NCBI GenBank assembly: GCA_030150305.1
Contig: JASLGD010000318.1
Location: forward strand, 1-15,112
Direction: 5' to 3'
Source of the DNA: Caldimonas sp.
GTDB lineage: Bacteria; Pseudomonadota; Gammaproteobacteria; Burkholderiales; Burkholderiaceae_C
Length of the DNA: 15,112 bases
A program made the position numbers and the translations under genes. Positions 7,198 to 14,131 of this stretch are shown here, one piece after another. The first letter of the stretch is position 1. Every line of letters begins with the position of its first letter. The notes under the pieces are model-generated. The model did not search any database. It was not told where the DNA came from and saw nothing but the letters and a program-made list of their open reading frames with translations.

Positions 7198-8664
7198 ATG
7201 ACGGCGACGAACGACGACGCTGACGGCACCGCCCAAGGGACGATCGCACCGATCGCGAGCGCCGTACGCGCCGGCCGCACCACCGCCCAGGCGGTGCTCG
7301 ACGACGCGCTCGCGCGGATCGAGGCCGTCGACGACCGCCTGCATGCGTTCTGCACGCTCGACGTCGAGGGAGCGCGCGCCGCCGCGCGCGCCGTCGACGC
7401 TGCCGTCGCCGCCGGCCAACCGGTCGGCGCGCTGGCCGGGGTTCCGGTCGCGATCAAGGACCTGGTCAGCACCCGCGGCCTGCGAACGACGTTCGGCTCG
7501 CGGCTGTACGCGCACCACGTTCCCGACGAAGACGACGTCGTGGTCGAGCGGCTGCGCGCCGCGGGCGCGGTCATCGTCGGCAAGACCAACACGTCCGAGC
7601 TCGGCTACGGCGCGTTCGGCCACAACGCGCTGTTCGAGACGACGCGCAACCCGTGGCACCTCGAACGGACGTCGGGCGGATCGAGCGCGGGCTCGGCGGC
7701 CGCAGTCGCCGCCAACCTCGTGCCGCTCGCGATCGGCAGCGACGGCGGGGGATCGGTGCGCGTTCCGGCGGCGCTCTGCGGCATCTACGGCATCAAGCCG
7801 TCGTGGGGTCGAGTTCCGGTCTACCCAGGCTGCCGCGACGAGCGCCATCCCGGCATCTCGAGCTGGGAGTCGCTCGAGCACATCGGGCCGATGACGCGCA
7901 CGGTCGCCGACGCGGCGCTCGCGCTCTCGGTGCTCGTCGGGCCGACGCCGCGCGACCGAGCGTCGCTGCCCGCCGAGATCGGCGACTGGACGCTCCCGCC
8001 GGCGGCAACGCTGCGCGGCGTTCGCCTCGCCTACAGCGCCGACCTCGGGCATGCCACGGTCGACGGCGAGATCCGCGCCGCGGCCGCCGACGCAGCGCGG
8101 CGACTCGCCGAGGCGCTCGGCGCGACGCTGGTCCACGCCGATCCCGGCGTCGGCGACATCGGCGCCGCGTTCGAGGCCGTCGTCGCGCTCGACACCGATC
8201 GCAGCGGCATGCGGCGCATGGCGCGCGAGCAGGGCATCGTCCTCGAAGGCTGGCTCGCCCGGCTGATCGAACGCGCATGGACCGCCGACGAGTTCACCGC
8301 CGCGACGATGGAACGCAAGCGCGTCGTCAATCGCACGTGGCGCTTCATGGAGGAGCACGACTTCCTGCTCACGCCGACCACCGCGAGCGCTGCGTTCGAC
8401 CTCGGGCGCGAGGGCCCCGCCACGATCGACGGCAAGGAGGTCGCACCGACCGCCTGGCTCGCGTTCTCGGCGCTCGGCAACTTCACCGGCTTGCCGGCTG
8501 CGTCGGTCTGCGTCGGCCGCACTCGCGACGGGCTTCCGATCGGGCTCCAGGTCATGGGACGCCATCTCGACGACCTCGGCGTGCTGGCGCTCTCGGCGGC
8601 GCTCGAATCGCTCTTTCCGCCGGAGCTTCCGCCGTGCGCGATCACGCGCGAGTGGCCGCGCTGA
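7198..8664 (+). CDS. Amidase-signature family hydrolase
   Basis: This 488-residue amidase-signature enzyme would cleave a C-N amide or ureide bond in the cytoplasm. The Ser-cisSer-Lys triad is visible: Lys87 in GVPVAIKD, cis-Ser162 in TSGGSSAGS and nucleophile Ser186 in GSDGGGSVR. The glycine-rich signature follows (PAALCGIYGIKPSWGRVP). Length is normal for AtzE/GatA-like hydrolases. The context (AllA next door, HpxZ/AtzH-like protein and purine-type importer across the divergent promoter) suggests a role in ureide, oxalurate or related nitrogen release, as for HpxY/AtzE. However, no AtzG/HpxX small partner is seen, and the enzyme could equally be another amidase. It starts the plus-strand operon. 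The start at 7198 is preferred to GTG 7150 because of the ribosome site. Confidence 0.87.
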   Translation: MTATNDDADGTAQGTIAPIASAVRAGRTTAQAVLDDALARIEAVDDRLHAFCTLDVEGARAAARAVDAAVAAGQPVGALAGVPVAIKDLVSTRGLRTTFGSRLYAHHVPDEDDVVVERLRAAGAVIVGKTNTSELGYGAFGHNALFETTRNPWHLERTSGGSSAGSAAAVAANLVPLAIGSDGGGSVRVPAALCGIYGIKPSWGRVPVYPGCRDERHPGISSWESLEHIGPMTRTVADAALALSVLVGPTPRDRASLPAEIGDWTLPPAATLRGVRLAYSADLGHATVDGEIRAAAADAARRLAEALGATLVHADPGVGDIGAAFEAVVALDTDRSGMRRMAREQGIVLEGWLARLIERAWTADEFTAATMERKRVVNRTWRFMEEHDFLLTPTTASAAFDLGREGPATIDGKEVAPTAWLAFSALGNFTGLPAASVCVGRTRDGLPIGLQVMGRHLDDLGVLALSAALESLFPPELPPCAITREWPR

Positions 8665-8669
8665 CCGCG

Positions 8670-9191
8670 ATGCCGAACTCCGGCAAGCGCGTCCTCGCGC
8701 TCGAACCGCTCACGAGCGCGGCGTTCCGCGGCTATGGCCAGGTCATCGATCGCGACGTCGACGCCGGCGCCGGACACGCGATCAACGATGGAACGGCGTG
8801 GCGACGCAGCGGACTCGCACGCGTCGATGCCGCGGCCGGCGGACATCCGGCGATCAGCCTGGTGCAGGCCGAGCGGCGTCGACTGCCGTTTCGCCTCGAG
8901 TGCCTCGAGCGCCACGTGCTCGGCAGCCAGGCGTTCGTTCCGCTCGAAGGCGGCCGCTGGATCGTCGTCGTCGCCGCCGGCGGCGGCGAGCCGGAGCTCG
9001 AGGGCTTGCGCGCTTTCCTCGCAACGCCGCGCCAGGGCGTCGGCTACCTGCGCGGCACGTGGCATCACCCGTTGATCGCGATCGACCGCGCTGCCGAATT
9101 CGTCGTCGTCGATCGGATCGACGACGACGACGCGCAGGAGGATTGCGAGCTGCGCAGCCTCGCGACGCTCGACCTCTGGATCGACGCGTGA
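8670..9191 (+). CDS. allA: Ureidoglycolate lyase
   Basis: This is a 173-residue member of the AllA (ureidoglycolate lyase) family. The enzyme splits ureidoglycolate into glyoxylate and urea, the last committed step of one route of allantoin breakdown. Visible family marks are EPLTSAAFRGYGQVI (12-26), LECLERHVLGSQAFVPL (76-92), WIVVVA (97-102) and QGVGYLRGTWHHPLIAI (122-138). The WHHPL motif and ERH...QAF motif match E. coli AllA as I recall it. ATG 8670 lies five bases after the amidase stop. An in-frame GTG at 8652 would instead overlap the amidase by 13 bases. Co-transcription with the amidase is very likely. The stop codon directly touches the stop of the convergent cyoD. Acidic residues 150-154 form a DDDD-type surface run. 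Confidence 0.9.
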   Translation: MPNSGKRVLALEPLTSAAFRGYGQVIDRDVDAGAGHAINDGTAWRRSGLARVDAAAGGHPAISLVQAERRRLPFRLECLERHVLGSQAFVPLEGGRWIVVVAAGGGEPELEGLRAFLATPRQGVGYLRGTWHHPLIAIDRAAEFVVVDRIDDDDAQEDCELRSLATLDLWIDA

Positions 9192-9596
9192 TCAGCGCTG
9201 CATCTGCATCAAGCGCTCCATCGGCATGACGTTGTGGTCGAGATGGAACATGATCCAGAGCGAGCCGAACACGAGCAGCATGACGATCAGGAGGCCGAAC
9301 GCGAGCGCCATGACGTTGTTGACGTTGTCGGGACCCGAGGTGATGTGCAGGAAGAAGACGAGATGCACCCCCATCTGCGCGATCGCCAGCACCGAGAGCG
9401 CGATCGGGATGCTCGGCTGCCAGACGAGCGCGCTCTGGGCGATGTAGAACGACACGCACGTCAGCAGCGTCGCCAGCGCGAGGCCGACGAGGTAGCCGCG
9501 GATCGCCTGCGGGATGTCGCCGGGAGCGAGGTCGTCGCCCGGCGCGATGTCGCCGTGACCGGTGTTGCCCGGCACTTCGGAGAACGAGGTACTCAT
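9192..9596 (-). CDS. cyoD: Cytochrome bo3 ubiquinol oxidase subunit IV
   Basis: This 134-residue inner-membrane protein has three predicted membrane helices (about 34-54, 62-83 and 93-117). The subunit IV core includes IPIALSVLAIAQMGVHLVFF and the HITSGPDNVNNVMALAFG stretch. The N-terminal tail is longer and more acidic/Gly-rich than in E. coli CyoD (about 109 residues, from memory). The subunit is thought to help assembly and copper-site stability. The start ATG 9596-9594 overlaps the cyoC stop (ATGA). The gene is the last of the operon. Its TGA abuts the TGA of convergent allA with no base between them, and no cyoE follows. Confidence 0.93.
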   Translation of the reverse strand: MSTSFSEVPGNTGHGDIAPGDDLAPGDIPQAIRGYLVGLALATLLTCVSFYIAQSALVWQPSIPIALSVLAIAQMGVHLVFFLHITSGPDNVNNVMALAFGLLIVMLLVFGSLWIMFHLDHNVMPMERLMQMQR

Positions 9597-10267
9597 TTCG
9601 GCGCCACTCCTACGAGATAGACGAGGCTGAACAGCGCCACCCAGATGATGTCCAGGGTGTGCCAGAACAGCGCGAAGCACAACAGCCGGCGGCGGATGTC
9701 GTCGCGAAAGCCCTTCGCGTAGACCTGCGCCATCATCGTCAGCAGCCAGAGCAGGCCGGCGCTCACGTGCAGGCCGTGACACCCGATCAGCGCGAAGAAT
9801 CCGGACAGGAACGCGCTGCGGTCCGGTCCGGCGCCTTCGTGGATCATGGTCGCGAACTCGTGCAGCTCGATCGCGACGAAGGCGGCACCGAGGACGAACG
9901 TCGCCGCCATCGAGCCGTAGTAGAGCGCGCGATGGCGCGCCTGCGCGCCGATCCCCGCGAAGCCGCAGAACACGGTCGAGAGCAGCAGGCATGCGGTCTC
10001 GACGGCGACCGTCTTGAGGTCGAACAGCTCGCGGCCGCTCGGGCCGCCCGCGGTCGCGTCGGTGAGCACCGCATAGGTCGCGAACAGCGCCGCGAAGAGG
10101 ATGATGTCGCTGATCAGGAAGATCCAGAACCCGTACGCGACGACGATCCGCTTCGACGCCCCGTGCTCGCCCTCTTCGGTGAGCGCGGCAGCGTGAGCGT
10201 GACCGCCGATCGGGGCGAGGCCGCCGACGGCGCCGCCGCCGGGATGGGGAGGCGCGACTGCGCTCAC
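9593..10267 (-). CDS. cyoC: Cytochrome bo3 ubiquinol oxidase subunit III
   Basis: This 224-residue inner-membrane subunit III belongs to the haem-copper oxidase complex and has five membrane helices. Marks include YGFWIFLISDIILFAALFA (45-63), VAIELHEF (131-138), GCHGLHVSAGLLWLL (162-176) and FALFWHTLDIIWV (198-210). A Gly/Ala/His-rich tail of about 38 residues precedes the first helix, making it longer than E. coli CyoC (about 204). No ATG precedes the conserved part in a suitable place. GTG 10267-10265 overlaps the cyoB stop as GTGA, which gives the start used here and implies coupled translation. Confidence 0.93.
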   Translation of the reverse strand: MSAVAPPHPGGGAVGGLAPIGGHAHAAALTEEGEHGASKRIVVAYGFWIFLISDIILFAALFATYAVLTDATAGGPSGRELFDLKTVAVETACLLLSTVFCGFAGIGAQARHRALYYGSMAATFVLGAAFVAIELHEFATMIHEGAGPDRSAFLSGFFALIGCHGLHVSAGLLWLLTMMAQVYAKGFRDDIRRRLLCFALFWHTLDIIWVALFSLVYLVGVAPK

Positions 10268-12267
10268 GTCGCCGGCCTCAGCGTCGGCAGCACCGCCTCG
10301 CGCGCGGCGCGGTTGGCGCGATCGACGCTTGCGACGGTCGCGGCCGGGATCACCGCCTCGTGCTCGTCGCGCCATGCGACGACGACGAACACCGCCCAGG
10401 CGCAGACGAAGCCGACGATGACGAGCCACCAGATGTGCCAGATCAGCGCGAACCCCATCGTCGCCGAGAAGAACGCGCAGATGAAGCCGGCGGCGCTGTT
10501 GCGCGGCATGTGGATGTCGCGGTACTCGGGCTCGGGCCGCAGCGCCTGCTGCTCGATCGCGGTCTGCTTGCGCATCCAGTACGCCTCGATGCCTTCGACG
10601 TCGGGCATCACCGCGTAGTTGAACATCGGCGGCGGCGACGGCGTCATCCACTCGAGCGTGCGGCCGTTCCACGGGTCGCCGGTGGCGTCGCGCAGGGCTT
10701 CACGGTGACGGATGCTCCAGACGAGCTGCACCACCTGGATCGCGACGCCGACGCCGATCAGCACGGCGCCGGCCGCGGCGACGAGCAGCCATGGCTGCCA
10801 TTCGGCGACGTTGTAGTGCTGCATGCGCCGCGTCATGCCCATCAGGCCGAGCGCGTAGAGCGGCATGAAGGCGACGTAGAAGCCGACGATCCAGAACCAG
10901 AACGCCGCCTTGCCCATGCCCGGATGCAGGCGGAATCCGAACGCCTTCGGAAACCAGTATTCGTAGCCGGCGAAGAGACCGAAGACGACGCCGCCGATGA
11001 TGACGTTGTGGAAGTGGGCGACCAGGAACAGGCTGTTGTGGAGGACGAAGTCCGCCGGCGGCACCGCGAGCAGGACGCCGGTGATGCCGCCGATCACGAA
11101 CGTCACGACGAAGCCGAGCGCCCACAGCAGCGGCGTCTCGAACACGATCCGGCCGCCGTACATGGTGAACAGCCAGTTGTAGATCTTCACCCCGGTCGGC
11201 ACGGCGATGACCATCGTCGCGATGCCGAACACGGCGTTGACGTTCGGCCCGGCGCCCATGGTGAAGAAGTGGTGCAGCCAGACCATGAAGGAGATGATGC
11301 AGATCGCCATCGTCGCCGCGACCATCGAGCGGTAGCCGAACAGCGGCTTTCCGGAGAACGTCGCGAACACCTCCGAGAAGATGCCGAACGCCGGCAGCAT
11401 CAGGATGTAGACCTCGGGGTGGCCCCACGCCCAGATGAGGTTCATGAACATCATCGGGTTGCCGCCGGCCTCGTTGGTGAAGAAGTGAAAGCCGAGATAG
11501 CGGTCGAGCAGCAGCATCGCGAGCGTTGCCGTGAGGATCGGAAACGCGGCGACGATGAGCAGGTTGGAGGCGAGCGTGGTCCAGCAGAAGACCGGCATGC
11601 GCAGGTAGGTCATGCCGGGAGCGCGCACCTTGAGCACGGTCGTCACGAAGTTGACCCCCGTGAGCAACGTGCCCACCCCCGAGATCTGCAGCGCCCAGAG
11701 GTAGTAGTCGACTCCGACGCCGGGCGAATAGGCGAGCTCCGAGAGCGGCGGGTAGGGCAGCCAGCCGGTGCGAGCGAACTCGCCGATGAAAAGCGAGATG
11801 TTGACCAGCAGCGCGCCGGTCGCGGTGAGCCAGAAGCTGACGGAGTTGAGCACCGGGAACGCGACGTCGCGCGCGCCGAGCTGCAGCGGCACTGCGAAGT
11901 TCATGAGCCCGATCACGAACGGCATGGCGACGAAGAAGATCATGATCGTCCCGTGCGCCGAGAAGATCTGGTTGTAGTGCTCGGGCGGCAGGAACCCCGT
12001 GCTGCCGAGCGCGACCGCCTGCTGCGAGCGCATCAGGATCGCGTCGGCGAAGCCGCGCAGCAGCATCACGAGCGCGAGCACGACGTACATCACGCCGATG
12101 CGCTTGTGGTCGACGCTCGAGAACCATTCCTTCCAGAGGTACGGCAGGTGCCCCTTGACCACCACCCACGCCAGCACCGCCGTGATGGCGAGCGCCACCA
12201 CCGCAGACGTGACCATGACGATCGGTTCGTGGAACGGGATGGCGGACCAGCTCAGCTTGCCGAACAT
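10264..12267 (-). CDS. cyoB: Cytochrome bo3 ubiquinol oxidase subunit I
   Basis: This 667-residue catalytic subunit reduces O2 to water with electrons from ubiquinol and pumps protons. All ligands known from E. coli CyoB are present, one position lower. Low-spin haem is held by His105 (SAHG) and His420. CuB is held by His283, His332 and His333, with Tyr287 for the His-Tyr crosslink (WGHPEVY, WLHHFF), and the high-spin haem by His418 (VAHFHN). Proton paths have Asp134 (GARDVAF), Glu285 and Lys361. Quinone-site residues Arg71, Asp75, His97 and Gln100 are kept, marking a quinol rather than cytochrome c oxidase. The C-terminal extension typical of CyoB is present (GDPWNGRTLEW...). The start ATG 12267-12265 is fixed by a strong ribosome site and by homology. 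An upstream continuation of the frame is out-of-frame cyoA sequence. Confidence 0.97.
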   Translation of the reverse strand: MFGKLSWSAIPFHEPIVMVTSAVVALAITAVLAWVVVKGHLPYLWKEWFSSVDHKRIGVMYVVLALVMLLRGFADAILMRSQQAVALGSTGFLPPEHYNQIFSAHGTIMIFFVAMPFVIGLMNFAVPLQLGARDVAFPVLNSVSFWLTATGALLVNISLFIGEFARTGWLPYPPLSELAYSPGVGVDYYLWALQISGVGTLLTGVNFVTTVLKVRAPGMTYLRMPVFCWTTLASNLLIVAAFPILTATLAMLLLDRYLGFHFFTNEAGGNPMMFMNLIWAWGHPEVYILMLPAFGIFSEVFATFSGKPLFGYRSMVAATMAICIISFMVWLHHFFTMGAGPNVNAVFGIATMVIAVPTGVKIYNWLFTMYGGRIVFETPLLWALGFVVTFVIGGITGVLLAVPPADFVLHNSLFLVAHFHNVIIGGVVFGLFAGYEYWFPKAFGFRLHPGMGKAAFWFWIVGFYVAFMPLYALGLMGMTRRMQHYNVAEWQPWLLVAAAGAVLIGVGVAIQVVQLVWSIRHREALRDATGDPWNGRTLEWMTPSPPPMFNYAVMPDVEGIEAYWMRKQTAIEQQALRPEPEYRDIHMPRNSAAGFICAFFSATMGFALIWHIWWLVIVGFVCAWAVFVVVAWRDEHEAVIPAATVASVDRANRAAREAVLPTLRPAT

Positions 12268-12277
12268 CGCGCGGTTT

Positions 12278-12283
12278 CTCCTC
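12278..12283 (-). promoter_or_regulatory. Ribosome binding site of cyoB
   Basis: GAGGAG on the minus strand lies ten bases before ATG 12267, in the short cyoA-cyoB spacer. It supports the chosen cyoB start and high translation of the catalytic subunit. Confidence 0.7.
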
Positions 12284-12298
12284 GGCGCTGCCGCGCCC

Positions 12299-13261
12299 TC
12301 ACTTGAACGACCTCGGGGAGGTCTCGACGGCTCCGCCGCGTTCGGTCGCCGGCCCGGGTCCGGGCGCGATCTCGTGCGTGACGACGCCGTCGAAGAGGCC
12401 GGGCGCGACCGACCCGTAGGTCGACGGCGACACCGTGCCCTGCTTGGCGAGCGCCGCGTACGCGGCGGCGTCGAGCGTCGGGCCGGCGCCGCGGGTCGAC
12501 GCCGACCAGCGGGCGAAGTCCTCGACGCTGACCGAGCGCACGGCAAAGCCCATGTCCGAGAAGCCGTCGCCGCTGAAGTGGGCCGACATGCCGCGGAACG
12601 TGCCCGCCTCGTCGGCCCTCAGGTACAGCTGCGTGCGCATCCCGTTCATCGTGTAGATCATGCTGCCGAGCTGCGGCACGAAGAACGTGTTCCAGACGCT
12701 CGCCGACGTGAGCGAGAAGTGCAGCGGCACGCCGGCCGGCACGACGAGCTGGTTGACGGTCGCGACTCCCTCGCGCGGATAGATGAACAGCCACTTCCAG
12801 TCGAGCGACACCGCCTGGATCTCGAGCGGCTCGCGCCGCGTCGACGACGGGTGCGGCTCGATCGGCTGGGCCGGGTCGATCGCATACGAGCCGAGCCACG
12901 CGACACCGCCGAGCAGGATGATCACCATGACCGGGATCGACCAGACCACGAGCTCGATCGCACCCGAGAACTCCCAGTCGGGCCGATAGCGGGCGCGGGT
13001 GTTGGAGGCGCGGAACCACCAGGCGAACGCGAACGTCGCCAGGATCGTCGGCACGCCGATCGCGAGCATGATCGCGAGCGAGTCGATGAGGATCGTGCGG
13101 TCGGCGCGGCCGACCGGTCCGCGCGGGTCGAGCACCTCCCAGCTGCAGGCGGTCAGCGCCAGCACGGGAAGGGCCAGGCAGCACCAGCGAAGCGGTGAAC
13201 GAAGCGAGATCGCGTTGCAACGACGCCGCGTGACCTCGAACGAGCGACCTGCGATGCCCAT
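12299..13261 (-). CDS. cyoA: Cytochrome bo3 ubiquinol oxidase subunit II (lipoprotein)
   Basis: This 320-residue subunit II is close in length to E. coli CyoA (315). A lipoprotein signal ends in LALTAC with Cys39 as the lipidated residue. Two membrane helices follow (about 57-83 and 98-120), then a periplasmic cupredoxin domain (about 145-255: LDWKWLFIYPREGVATVNQL and SVWNTFFVPQLGSMIYTMNG). The CuA ligands of cytochrome c oxidases are absent: where a Cys-X3-Cys would lie the protein reads MSAHFSGDGFSDMGF. This fits a quinol oxidase. ATG 13261-13259 is the only sensible start. It lacks a clear ribosome site, and the 39-residue signal region is long with an Arg-rich beginning. First gene of the operon; 31 bases separate it from cyoB. 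Confidence 0.95.
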   Translation of the reverse strand: MGIAGRSFEVTRRRCNAISLRSPLRWCCLALPVLALTACSWEVLDPRGPVGRADRTILIDSLAIMLAIGVPTILATFAFAWWFRASNTRARYRPDWEFSGAIELVVWSIPVMVIILLGGVAWLGSYAIDPAQPIEPHPSSTRREPLEIQAVSLDWKWLFIYPREGVATVNQLVVPAGVPLHFSLTSASVWNTFFVPQLGSMIYTMNGMRTQLYLRADEAGTFRGMSAHFSGDGFSDMGFAVRSVSVEDFARWSASTRGAGPTLDAAAYAALAKQGTVSPSTYGSVAPGLFDGVVTHEIAPGPGPATERGGAVETSPRSFK

Positions 13262-13404
13262 CGAATGGCGCGCTGGGCGCGCTTCGTCCCGGGAGGCGCC
13301 AGCATACGCCTGCTTCCTCGGCTCGGGCGGCCGGCCCGAAACCTGCGACGCTCGCGTCGGATCGGGGATCGACGCCTCGGCGCGCCGAGACAGTGAGGTG
13401 GGCG
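13262..13404. promoter_or_regulatory. Divergent spacer between cyoA and the GAF gene
   Basis: These 143 bases must carry the promoters of both divergent units. On the minus strand TATGCT (13306-13301) lies about 40 bases before cyoA and could be a -10 element, but no good -35 is seen. An inverted repeat TCGGGC/GCCCGA (13323-13328 and 13334-13339, five-base loop) is a possible operator. I see no FNR- or ArcA-like box. A direct repeat of GCGCGCCCA/GCGCGCCA (minus strand) lies just before the cyoA start. Confidence 0.35.
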
Positions 13405-13914
13405 ATGAGTACGTCGAGAGAGTCGGCCGTCGCGGTCTACGACCGAGAGCTGTGCCTCCTCAGCGCCGCGTGGGCATCGGGCGATCCGAAGCAATCCGTG
13501 CTGCGCGCTGTCGAGACGATCGCCGTGAATCGCATGGAGATCTCGGTCTTCAGCGTCAGCAAGCGCCTGCACGGTCTGGATCTGGAGCGCATCTACTGCT
13601 CGAGGCCCGACGTTTTCCCGATCGGTGCGCAGAAGAGCAAACGGCAGACGAGCTGGGCGGATCGGGTGCTGCGCGACGGCCAGGTGTTCGTCGGCGAAGG
13701 GGCTCTGGAGATGGCTGCCGCGTTCGACAGCCAGGAGATGTCGAACGCGGGTCTCGGCTCGATCATCAACGTTCCGATCGTCGTCGGGGGAACGTGCGTC
13801 GGCGTGCTGAACTTCGGCCGCGAGAGCGAGCGCGTCTCCGCTGGCGAGGTTCTGCTCGGCCGCTTTCTGGCGATCGCGGTGACTCCGCTGTTCGTCGAAG
13901 CGGCGCAGGCCTAG
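13405..13914 (+). CDS. Small stand-alone GAF-domain protein
   Basis: This 169-residue protein consists almost only of one GAF domain, with no membrane segment, HTH, kinase or cyclase domain visible. The fold's typical marks are AVETIAVNRMEISVFSVS (about 35-52), the hydrophobic strand and turn GLGSIINVPIVVGGTCVGVLNF (116-137) and a C-terminal helix LLGRFLAIAVTPLFVEAA. GAF domains bind small ligands or haem, or sense redox state. Cys17, Cys65 and Cys131 are the only cysteines. ATG 13405 follows AGGTGG, and an in-frame GTG at 13393 would add four residues. It is divergent from cyoA and upstream of a nitrate/taurine-type ABC transporter in the same direction. It may serve either unit. Function unknown. 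Confidence 0.75.
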   Translation: MSTSRESAVAVYDRELCLLSAAWASGDPKQSVLRAVETIAVNRMEISVFSVSKRLHGLDLERIYCSRPDVFPIGAQKSKRQTSWADRVLRDGQVFVGEGALEMAAAFDSQEMSNAGLGSIINVPIVVGGTCVGVLNFGRESERVSAGEVLLGRFLAIAVTPLFVEAAQA

Positions 13915-14131
13915 CGCGGCCCGCGTCGCGACGGGCGCGATGGCGGCGACGCGAGCGACGCACCGCGATGCGGCGGCGCGCACCGCGGTGGCGCATGCGT
14001 GGTCGCGCAAGCTCCGCAGCGCGTTCGATCCGTTGCGGTGCACCCGACCCGCGGCGCGCCGCGGGTCGAGGCGCCGCGTCGGCATGCTCTTTGCGTCCTC
14101 GAGCGCGCGACTTCCTCGCTCCTGCCGCTCC
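13915..14131. other. Spacer rich in inverted repeats before the ABC ATPase
   Basis: About 217 bases separate the GAF stop from the preferred ATPase start. I see no gene here, although the ATPase frame stays open back to 13940. The stretch contains a hairpin-like GCCCG/CGGGC pair (13919-13923 and 13932-13936) right after the GAF stop. It also has a perfect CACCGCGGTG palindrome (13981-13990), GCACCGC at 13960 and 13980 with its complement GCGGTGC at 14035-14041, and a 24-bp perfect palindrome at 14045-14068. No T-run follows any of them. Confidence 0.5.
14045..14068. repeat. 24-bp perfect palindrome
   Basis: The left arm CGACCCGCGGCG is exactly the reverse complement of the right arm, with no spacer between them. 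As RNA it could fold as a ten-pair stem with a four-base loop. There is no following T-run, so it is not a typical intrinsic terminator. It lies in the spacer ahead of the ABC ATPase, 16 bases before an alternative ATG (14084) for that gene. Role unknown: operator, leader hairpin or chance in GC-rich DNA. Confidence 0.6.

Noticed and set aside
6070..8565. A very long minus-strand open frame that continues the ABC ATPase frame upstream across the BMP gene, the divergent spacer and the amidase gene, suggesting a giant fusion protein.
   Set aside because: The translation there is Arg/Ala/Asp-rich with no family features, and well-supported genes lie in other frames. Long stop-free shadow frames are expected at this GC content.
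10360..12306. A roughly 650-codon plus-strand open frame opposite cyoB.
   Set aside because: Its product is rich in His, Asp, Glu and Arg without any recognisable domain. It mirrors the codon pattern of cyoB, whose identity is certain.
12550..12620. Possible CuA site in subunit II, which would make the oxidase a cytochrome c oxidase.
   Set aside because: The Cys-X3-Cys and partner ligands are absent, and CyoB carries the quinone-site residues Arg71, Asp75, His97 and Gln100.
13919..13936. Intrinsic terminator after the GAF gene.
   Set aside because: The stem is only about five pairs and no T-run follows.
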